A stretch of 64,000 nt of DNA, taken from NCBI GenBank assembly GCA_023014485.1, contig JAJOZX010000941.1:778001-842000 (forward strand). Direction: 5' to 3'. Both the position numbers and the translations under genes were made by a program. Below the pieces are notes generated by a model that had not been told where the DNA came from, did not search any database, and saw only the letters and a program-made list of their open reading frames with translations. The stretch is from Bathynomus jamesi (lineage: Eukaryota; Arthropoda; Malacostraca; Isopoda; Cirolanidae). Position 1 is the first letter of the stretch, and each line of letters opens with the position of its first letter. Below, piece by piece: positions 57,305 through 64,000 of the stretch.

Positions 57305-57712
57305 CCTTCGACCCTTTTGTAAAGTTGAGGACATTTTCCAGATAGGCTCGTAGGTGACAGCACCACGTTCCTGCCGATATGTTGACCTGATTTAAATATA
57401 CATCACACTGGTTGAATATGGAGTGTAGAAAGTTTGTTTCAGGGTATACAGCATATTTCTCTTCGCAGTCCGTTCCATCAGAATGGGCTATACGTACTTT
57501 AACATACATGTGTACACAGCTTGGGTCAAAAAATTAAGCGCCTGAGCTGGGTATCACGAATTCTATTGGAGCTTTCTGAGAACTAATTGTGTTTAAAGGG
57601 TTAATTGTAATAAAGTCACTGTGCTCAATAGAAACTTGAGTTGGGGCATGTCAAAGAGGGACAGATCCGATTTACAACATTGTGAACTACACGGATGGAT
57701 GAAGCGTGCCAT
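57305..57712 (-). pseudogene. Polinton major capsid protein, 5' part
   Basis: The ATG at 57712 is followed by ARFIHPCSSQCCKSDLSLFDM, a typical Polinton capsid start. Then, after a one-base change near 57630, come SIEHSDFITINPLN, a stop near 57535 and MYVKVRIAHSDGTDCEEKYAV with NQVNISAGTWCCHLRAYLE. The frame meets the LTR retrotransposon at 57300, where the other half at 46768 takes over in phase across the GTAT duplication. Confidence 0.8.
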
Positions 57713-57855
57713 GATGATTCAGAAATAGCACCACCTCTCTCGACAAATAGTAAACAGTTTATGGTTCATGAGATCAATGTCCTTAGCTTATATCAGTCAA
57801 AAAAATGGTCAACCATAGGTTTCATTCAATTAGAACACTTCTTTTTTGATACTCT

Positions 57856-58179
57856 TTAACGTTCAACGCCACGTGCTGGTAATCCCTTCTTCCGGACAGT
57901 TCTCTTCTTCCCACCACCACGCATTTTTTTCTTTGCATCTTTGTTGATTTTGTCCCGTGTACGCTTTAAGTGTTTTTTTAGAACTTCTTTAGGTTTAGCC
58001 CCAGCCAATATGTCTTCTGTCGTGTTAAGACCTGATTGTAGCGCTTTCCTCTCGAGATATCTAGCCCCCCTCTTCAGCAAGGGAACATCTGTACGTAGCA
58101 TGGTTGAAAAAATGGATCCAAGTCCACTCCAACGCTGGTATCTCACGCCTCGATAGACTGTGAAAGGCTTTCTGTTCAT
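57856..58179 (-). CDS. Polinton basic virion-core-like protein (107 aa)
   Basis: Intact frame. A short N-terminus with RYQRWSGLGSIFSTML is followed by a Lys/Arg-rich part (LLKRGARYLERKALQSGL, then KKMRGGGKKRTVRKKG). Position just before the capsid gene and the LLKRGA...LGxxALxTGxN pattern fit the small core proteins (pX-like) of Polintons and adintoviruses. Its start overlaps the stop of the capsid-type fragment as TAATG. Confidence 0.65.
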   Translation of the reverse strand: MNRKPFTVYRGVRYQRWSGLGSIFSTMLRTDVPLLKRGARYLERKALQSGLNTTEDILAGAKPKEVLKKHLKRTRDKINKDAKKKMRGGGKKRTVRKKGLPARGVER

Positions 58180-58370
58180 TATAACTGAGTGCGTCGAAAG
58201 TGGAGTTTCACTGTTAAGCTCCCATCACCGAATGGAATTTTTTCCATCAACGTTCTTATATATATTGAGATATTGGTTATTAGATTAGTCGCGACATTCG
58301 CATAATGGGGCCTGTCATATGTAATACTCATGCTCTTCCCGCTATGGTTAGGAATGTCAGTAATGCGCAA
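58179..58370 (-). pseudogene. Polinton minor capsid (penton-like), C-terminal remnant
   Basis: 63 codons with DRPHYANVATNLITNISIYIR and PFGDGSLTVKLHFRR, the typical end of the penton-like minor capsid. The rest of the gene, normally several hundred codons, is missing; the integrase C-terminus lies directly upstream. A deletion is the simplest explanation. Confidence 0.55.
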
Positions 58371-58379
58371 CAGGCCATT

Positions 58380-58800
58380 TCACAGGTACATTTTACTCTT
58401 TCCTGAACCTTTTCTTCCTAAAATTTTTTCAATTTTAAACACATTTTTTCCTAAATTAAATGCCACTTCCTGCAACTCCTCGTGGTAAAAGCCTCCTGAG
58501 ATTTCTTCCCCATTCAAATCTTCAGCGTAATACATCATTATCTCACCTTTAGGTCTCATCGCCCTAACTTTAAAAATCTCTCGTGTCCAACCTTGCTCAA
58601 AGTCCTTCGCGAATTTATTTCCCGATCGCGACAGGCTTACATAATCATTGATTTTGAAACGTGCAGATTGTGGCGGTGTTCTACGAACATCTCTTCTCAA
58701 ATCGGGTTCTATGCGCGTACCTCTTTCTAAAATCTCGTTAGGTGTTGTCCCAATAGTGCGATGGTGTGAGCGGTTGTATGATGAAGGCAATGATTCCAGA
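58380..58800 (-). pseudogene. Polinton integrase, C-terminal part
   Basis: Reads LPSSYNRSHHRTIGTTPNEI (after the core), PPQSARFKINDYVSLSRSGNKF, WTREIFKVRAM, YAEDLNGEEISGGFYHEELQEV and KIEKILGRKGSGKS, the SH3-like and chromo-like end of retroviral-type Polinton integrases. The frame is open on to 58961 but the residues beyond about 58800 come from inserted DNA. Confidence 0.75.
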
Positions 58801-58874
58801 ATGTATATATATATATATGCAAATAACTGCATTGGTTTCTGCCCTATTTGGGAGAATTTCGATTTGTGATTGAG

Positions 58875-58953
58875 TGAGGTCCGTAGCATAATGGTAGAGC
58901 GTCCGACCGGCAATTGGAAGGCCCTGGGTTCGTTTCCCAGGCGGTTCGCCTCA
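58875..58953 (+). repeat. tRNA-derived sequence (tRNA-Ala-like, GGC), probable SINE head
   Basis: It has an A box TAGCATAATGG (58884-58894) and B box GGTTCGTTTCC (58927-58937). The anticodon arm is TCCGA-CCGGCAA-TTGGA (anticodon GGC, but C instead of U at position 33) and the T arm CTGGG/CCCAG. The acceptor pairs only at its outer end (TGAGG with CCTCA). It lies in the broken integrase gene and is followed after some 75 bp by a TA microsatellite, so a tRNA-derived SINE is more likely than a working tRNA. Confidence 0.65.
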
Positions 58954-59021
58954 TTTTTCATTATTTCGTTATCTCTCCTCCTCGTGTGCAGAAACGTTCC
59001 TTAATACTTATGTCGTTTCTA

Positions 59022-59066
<45 letters not shown>

Positions 59067-59139
59067 TTTTATGTGTAAAATAGCGATGCATGCGTTCCTT
59101 TATGGTAAGTTGAACTCTTTCATCTAAAGAGGCCTTATG

Positions 59140-59659
59140 TAGAGAATTGAGTTATGTACATATATACGTTGGTTGTGTAGTAGCTGATATTAAACTCTGT
59201 GAACATGTTCTGAAAAGCTCGGCCTATAAATGTTTTCCTCATATCCATACAAAAATAGCCAGGAACCCTGTTCTCTTTCAACATCAACGTTTTGGTAGCT
59301 TTAGCAACTGTTTCAGGCGATTTATTTTTCAGAGGAATTAGCCACAGATATATAGAAAATACATCTATTATGAATAGGATGTAGCGGTAACCATCGTTAT
59401 ACACTGAATATCTTTGCATATCTGTTACATATGCTTGCCATATAGAGCCAATCGATGCCGCTGTTGTCTTGCCTGTTTTAAACCTTTTTCTCACCGGCTT
59501 ATGAAGTGTATAAGGGTCCTGCTCCCGCAAAAACCGCTCAACATCTTTTTTTCCTACTCTATCATTGTAAACATTTGTGTACAGTCTCTCTACGCCACGG
59601 TAGGAGGCTGGGCTAGAAATGTCATAATAATGTTTTCTTAATATGTTAGCCATTTGCAT
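59140..59659 (-). pseudogene. Polinton integrase, N-terminal and core part
   Basis: Starts MQMANILRKHYYDISSPASY; residues 40-50 (REQDPYTLHKPVRKRF) end the N-terminal domain. The core has WQAYVTDMQRY (first Asp) and GYRYILFIIDVFSIYLWLIPLKNK; the second Asp is in FCMDMRKTFIG, where D-G-KEF is normal. The frame then ends in inserted DNA at about 59165; the third acidic residue (Glu) is missing. The first codons overlap the end of the small gene that precedes it by 22 bases. Confidence 0.8.
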
Positions 59660-60371
59660 ATTTTAGAGACACGTAGATAGGGTTGACCGTTGTTGTTGTT
59701 TAATCTCTTCTTTCTCTTCTTCCCAGGTGCTACCTCTGGGGATGAAGGAGTTATCAATTGTGGCACATGCGATATATGTTCCAAGTCTTTTAACCTGTTC
59801 AGATTTCCTATCATTGTTTTGAGGATATTTATTTGTTGTAGTCTTGCTTCAATATGCTTCCATCCTGATGGTGAGGGCCTATCCCACTTTCTCTCCAGAT
59901 CATGGACGAAGTCTACGATATTCGATCCCTGTACCTTTGCTCCTTCCACAATGATCTCACCTTTATCAGTCCACTGTATGTTGGGATCCTCAACCTTTAT
60001 TCCTTAATGTGTTTGGGAGGGTGCTGTTTAATACATGCACGATATGTTGTGGGACCGACCCGTTATTCTTTGGTTGGTCAGCTCTATTGTCAGACACAGG
60101 TCCTATGTCGCCATGCTCATCGTTGGCTGTGCTGTGCCTAATAACCACGGGGATCTCTCTCGGATTCTTATAATTTTCGTACTCTTGATGAAATTTCTGC
60201 AGAGCTACTTGTTATAAGATTCTTTTCTCGTCAGGTGTATAGGTATAGGGCTAACAATTAGCTTTCCATTCTTTTAAATCTACTTTTACGGGGTTCTAGA
60301 ACCGTGTCTGGACTCTTTGAACTTTGCAGTGAAGCATACACCTCGTGTGGAATCACTACCACTTTCTTCAT
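59638..60371 (-). pseudogene. Conserved small Polinton gene, frameshifted
   Basis: ATG at 60371 opens MKKVVVIPHEVYASLQSSKS; a stop follows, then PYTPDEKRIL and EYENYKNPREIPVVI in other frames. The last part (59949-59638) reads GSNIVDFVHDLERKWDRPSPSGWKH, LQQINILKTMIGN and a basic tail. The pattern (small helical head, then a NxVDLVxDLxRKR...GW module) recurs in arthropod Polintons upstream of the integrase. Function unknown to me. Confidence 0.5.
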
Positions 60372-60399
60372 AATATTAATCTTGTCAGTAAAGGCCACA

Positions 60400-60694
60400 A
60401 ATCTGAAAATAAGATGAGGAGGAATGACCCTCCTCTTTGTAAAATAATTCGGTTTTTTTTCCCTACAGTTTGACTTTTACGAGCGAGTGTACGTATTATG
60501 TTCTTATAACGGCGTAGGCGAGCCTTCTAAGAGGGTTTCATTGATACATTGCCATTTATAACGTTAAGCCAGATTTCACAGATACACTTTAAAAAGTCAG
60601 AGTCGATATTTTTAGCAAACATCTGTTGCATTGCCCGTGGTAGTCGATGATAGATTTTTATTAATTCATTGTATGTCTTTAGCCTCTTTGTCAT
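60400..60694 (-). pseudogene. Conserved small basic Polinton gene, broken
   Basis: ATG at 60694 overlaps the ATPase stop as ATGA. The frame reads KTYNELIKIYHRLPRAMQQM, FLKCICEIWLNVINGNV, ending TAG near 60527. Later pieces in other frames (KSNCREKKPNYFTKRRVIPPHL) look like its basic second half. The pattern (ALCE..LN.L.G.. then basic) is common in Polintons and adintoviruses; role not established. Confidence 0.5.
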
Positions 60695-61329
60695 TCTGGA
60701 ATATACACCGTTTCAGGCTCGTTTGGAAATATATTCGTTCTTAGAAGCACCCTAAACGTGTTTCGCGGATGAAGGTCACAAAGCAAATATCCGTAACGCT
60801 GTCTTGTAGCTTCTTTATAAACTTCCCAAAACTCCTTACGCTGATTCCGGAACATTTCATTGGCTAATACCCCAATTTGTGATACATCTCTACGTTGCTC
60901 GAATAAGACTAGATATTGTGTATTTAACGACGTATCGCTCATGTATCTATTTTTGAAAAATAGATTCTGATTGATGAAGAACACGTTCATGTTAAGATGG
61001 TGGGAGAACACTGTAAATGTCTTGGCAAAAGTTTTATCCATCTCCAACATTTGATCGTCAATAACAATGATTGTACGTTCATTTCCCTTTAACGAATTAA
61101 TGTCATATACACCTTTGTGGATTAAAATATCATCTTGGTACTCGTGGAACACTGATTGATACGTCGAATAGCACCATATAACTTTATGCACAAATTTTGA
61201 GAAAATCTCAACCTTTTCTTTAATGATTTTAAGCATAAACACCGTTTTACCACATCCTGTAGGGACAGATATAATACATGTGGATGGGCTCGTGAACCTT
61301 AAATTTTTCGACAGAATCCATCTCTAACA
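60691..61329 (-). pseudogene. Polinton packaging ATPase (FtsK/HerA type)
   Basis: Walker A VPTGCGKTVFM lies near 61255-61230, Walker B RTIIVIDDQM at about residue 60 of the frame that opens at 61242, and the HLNMNVFFINQNLFF segment follows (sensor-like). The frame from 61242 to 60691 is intact. The start (MDSVEK, near 61320) is in another frame; the change falls in an A-run near 61305. This enzyme pumps DNA into the capsid. Confidence 0.82.
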
Positions 61330-61393
61330 TGTCATACCCCTAAGTGGGTCATTTACAAAATATAATAAAAATTTAAGTGGTGTTCCTTATATT

Positions 61394-61627
61394 CTACAAT
61401 CTTGTTTTTCCTCCTCTTCCATAGAACCGTGAATGACGACCGACGAGGTACAACATCATGTCCCCATCATCGATATTACAGACGACCCCAATGACAGACT
61501 CCACCCCAGCTAACAAGTCCATACCAGCGATACCTGTAACATGCGACAATTCAAAGCGGAGGCATGATGAAGAGCCCTCAACGTCAGGATTGTGCCGGTT
61601 GTTAGACCCCCAGTAATAGAGCCCCAT
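61394..61627 (-). CDS. Possible small ORF between ATPase and PolB
   Basis: 77 codons, MGLYYWGSNNRHNPDVEGS to FYGRGGKTRL. It is upstream of the ATPase on the same strand and overlaps the start region of PolB on the other. No match known; may be chance. Confidence 0.25.
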   Translation of the reverse strand: MGLYYWGSNNRHNPDVEGSSSCLRFELSHVTGIAGMDLLAGVESVIGVVCNIDDGDMMLYLVGRHSRFYGRGGKTRL

Positions 61628-61739
61628 CCCTCTACGTCTTACGACACAAACCCCACACTAGTACCTTCCTCAAATAAAAATGTACTCCCTCATTCCTGTT
61701 CAATTCCGGGTACATCTTCCACAGCAGCTTCACGTATAA

Positions 61740-64000
61740 CAATGGAGTTGGTGCGCACCGCCAACCCCACCCCAGCCCTGACTAGAAATCGGTATATAGT
61801 CAGGGTTGATCCTAGATCCATGCATAGCAATGGTGCTGAAACGGACTGCGGCGTGTAGTTGAACATATTGTGGAGTTTGCCCTTCAGAGCTGCGACGAAC
61901 GTGAAGTCAGGACGAGGCTGTCCTTCGGGTTCGGGTCAGATGACGGGGCTGTTGATGATTTTTGGGTAGTAATACCATATAGGCGATTGGCAGCTGTAGA
62001 TATAGAGTATATTTTGGACCGTATAATGCAGGCTTCTCAAAGCAGTACAGCCTTCAATATGGACAACTTCACGGTAAATATTAACCGTGGATTCCGTGTT
62101 GCTGGTCATAGTGCCACACCTTATTCTCTTAACTTCAATTCTCAGTTATTTACAGGCGGCATATAAACGCCGATCGTGGTTGCTGTTTTATAGCAGTAGT
62201 CTTAGCTCATCTGTTCACTGTGCTAAATACACGGGCCCAAAAAATGTGGTTGCCGACAGCTGTAGGCTGTAAACTTGAGTTTGAGTGTAATATGGTTCCT
62301 GAAGAGTTGAAAAGGGTAGAACCGGAAATGAATGTTCGTATTGTTGTATTTGACATGGATGATCGTCGTAGGACTGTGTATGTATGCAATATAAGGGCTC
62401 TTTACGCGAGTTATGATAAAAGTCGAAAATATGGAAGGCATGAAGATTTGTGTAAGGGGTGTCTCGAGTTTGCGGATGATATAGTGAAACATTTTAAGGA
62501 TTGCCACATAGTATGTGCGCAGTGTAAAAGTTCCAAATGTGAAAGCCGTGTAGTTGAAGCTGAGAAGAGGGACTGTGATATATGCATACGCACATTTTTC
62601 AATAATAACATTTGAGCTCCATAAGTCAATTGTCACGTAGAGGAAAATGAGAATCTGTGAATGTGGTATATTTCATATGATGGATAATTGGGGAAATTCA
62701 CACATAGATGTGATGAAATTCATTGTTCTACATGCCATGAGAAGTATAAGGCGGTTGGAGTAAAGCATGTATATTATATGAAGGACGCTAAGCCTAAAAA
62801 TAAACCTTGTATAACTGTGTACTACGATATAGAAACATATACGATTGCTGAAACCAAAGAAGTTATCCCACATCTACTTGTAAGCCAGACTATTTGATGA
62901 GTGCATGGAGGTCGAGAGTGATGAGTGTCACAAATGTGGTAAACGTACATACGTTTTTAAAACGATTGCACATGACAGTTCCGTGAAAATCTTTGTGCCG
63001 TGTATTCTCAAGTTAGCGGACAAGTTCGAAAAAATGACTGTGTATATTCTTGCCCATATCGGTGCAAAATTTGACTCACAGTTCCTTTATAAGCTGCTGC
63101 TTGAGCACGAGTCATCTGAGATATTTACAGGTGATCCCTTGAAAAGAGGAAGCAAACTTATGACATGCAAATAAGAGGTAATGTACAGTTTAAAGACACT
63201 TTATTATTTACAAATTGAAAATTAGCAAAGCCACCCAAGCTAATGGGCGTAACCTCCAAAGTTTCAAAAGGATATTTCCATTACACATTCCTCACTAACG
63301 AAACTTTAAATTACTTACGACTACCTCCACCCAAACATTACTTTAACTATGAATGTATGAGTGCAGGTGAACGTGAAGATTTTGACCGCTACTACAAGTG
63401 TTAATGAATCTAATCCTTATAATGTAGCTGATGAATGTGAGCATTATTGCGGAAATGATGTGCGCGAGTTTAGAGTATGTTTCCAAGCCTTTAGAAGAAT
63501 GTACATAGACCGTTTCAAATGGGATCCTTTGGAAGTCGGAACCACAATCGCCTCATTGTGCTTTACGGTGTTCAAGAACAATTTCATGCCAAAAGACACC
63601 TTAGACGTCATTCACAGAAAAAATCCTCGCAGTTATGGGCACAAGGCTATTTACTGGCTCATACACATACAGCAGCAGATAGGTGTATACATAAAGCATG
63701 CCCGCAACACGGGGTAAGTACTCATTAAGGTTAATGGTCGTGTTTTTTGGGTTGATGGTCAATGCGAAAAACGTGCCATTGGTGAGAAGACTGTGTACTC
63801 ATTTAACGGTTGCTGGTGGCACGGATGCCCCTGTCCTGAGTGCGGGATCGTGGGAGATATCCACGGCAGATCTCCTGCCGACAGTCTTGCATGGACCCGC
63901 ACCCACGATTAGCTTATAGGCGCCCAGTTCACTCACAAGGTCTTGTGGGAGCATGAGTATGATGCACGGATGGAAACAAATGGACAGTACCGTGAAGAAA
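61740..64000 (+). pseudogene. Protein-primed DNA polymerase B (PolB), N-terminal part
   Basis: The likely start is ATG 61740 (MELVRTANP). The protein passes through at least six frames. It includes FGFGSDDGAVDDFWVVIPYRRL, RIVVFDMDDRRRTVYV, a Cys-rich zone (CKGCLEF, HIVCAQCKSSKC, CDICIRTF; EIHCSTCHEKY), exonuclease I VYYDIET (62820s), Exo II region LAHIGAKFDSQFL where the usual Asn is Ile, and Exo III YCGNDVREFR (63440s). NGCWWHGCP follows near 63810. The polymerase palm is beyond the window. PolB replicates the element with a terminal protein. Confidence 0.82.

Larger units (their letters stand above)
45439..64000. mobile_element. Endogenous Polinton/Maverick (adintovirus-like) element, broken
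   Basis: The gene set is diagnostic: adenain-like protease, double-jelly-roll capsid, basic core protein, capsid-type fragment, retroviral-type integrase, packaging ATPase (all minus) and protein-primed PolB (plus). The small genes are tightly packed, with overlapping or near-touching starts and stops. An LTR retrotransposon (46773-57300) splits the capsid gene. The left boundary is unresolved (between about 43.4 and 45.4 kb) and the right one lies beyond the window, so no terminal inverted repeat can be checked. Frameshifts and stops in most genes mean the element is an inactive genomic copy. Confidence 0.85.

Noticed and set aside
58875..58953. Functional tRNA-Ala gene
   Set aside because: U33 is changed and the acceptor stem pairs badly; fits a tRNA-derived SINE better.
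45439..64000. Endogenous nimavirus or adenovirus
   Set aside because: The mix of retroviral-type integrase, protein-primed PolB, adenain and packaging ATPase is that of a Polinton/adintovirus.

Overview
This is eukaryotic, almost certainly arthropod, repeat-dense nuclear DNA. I find no host gene I can name: nearly every coding stretch is a transposable element or an integrated virus-like element. A decapod crustacean is the best guess, from the kinds of LINE present (CR1-like elements with an SGNH ORF1, a jockey-like LINE) and the abundant TC and TA microsatellites. This is inference, not proof.

Layout. 1-13.6 kb: four head-to-tail copies plus one tiny fragment of a CR1-like LINE (LINE-A). 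Almost every 3' end abuts a TC-rich microsatellite, and one copy carries an 81-bp hAT MITE. 14.2-16.6 kb: Tc1 fragment, two hAT MITEs sharing one target site, and two LINE fragments. 17.3-21.6 kb: three Tc1/mariner-group elements lying in TA microsatellites (a giant palindrome, a DD37E element with a hAT MITE in its gene, and a deletion derivative with long inverted repeats). 23.4-25.9 kb: a complete CACTA-ended DNA transposon with an intact 560-residue ORF. 26.0-28.9 kb: a nearly complete hAT transposon with exact 8-bp target duplications and a single visible frameshift. 29.9-30.5 kb: Tc1-like wreck. 31-35 kb (minus): near full-length second CR1-like LINE (LINE-C). 35.3-39.0 kb (minus): degenerate jockey-like LINE (LINE-B) with an 0.8-kb insertion. 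39.1-43.4 kb: hAT MITE, a transposase-like fragment, tandem repeats and a LINE fragment.

44-64 kb: an endogenous Polinton/Maverick (adintovirus-like) element. It has adenain-like protease, double-jelly-roll major capsid, basic core protein, minor capsid remnant, retroviral-type integrase, two small conserved genes and packaging ATPase on the minus strand, and protein-primed DNA polymerase B on the plus strand running off the window end. Stops, frameshifts and deletions have broken it. A 10.5-kb Ty3/gypsy-type LTR retrotransposon (46,773-57,300) sits inside the capsid gene, flanked by a 4-bp GTAT duplication. That retrotransposon has an odd pol: gag with three zinc knuckles, then a first aspartic protease, RT, RNase H, an OTU-like domain lacking its nucleophile, a second aspartic protease-like domain, integrase and a long C-terminal tail.

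The most interesting signals are the double protease/OTU retrotransposon; two diverged LINE-A subfamilies sharing an almost identical 5'UTR that ends in an A-rich tract just before ORF1; the LINE-A link with TC microsatellites and its 3' hairpin with GNRA loops; the apparently intact CACTA-ended transposon; two different hAT MITEs stacked on one target site; and the palindromic mariner. Many breaks fall in homopolymer runs, so some frameshifts may be assembly errors rather than true mutations.
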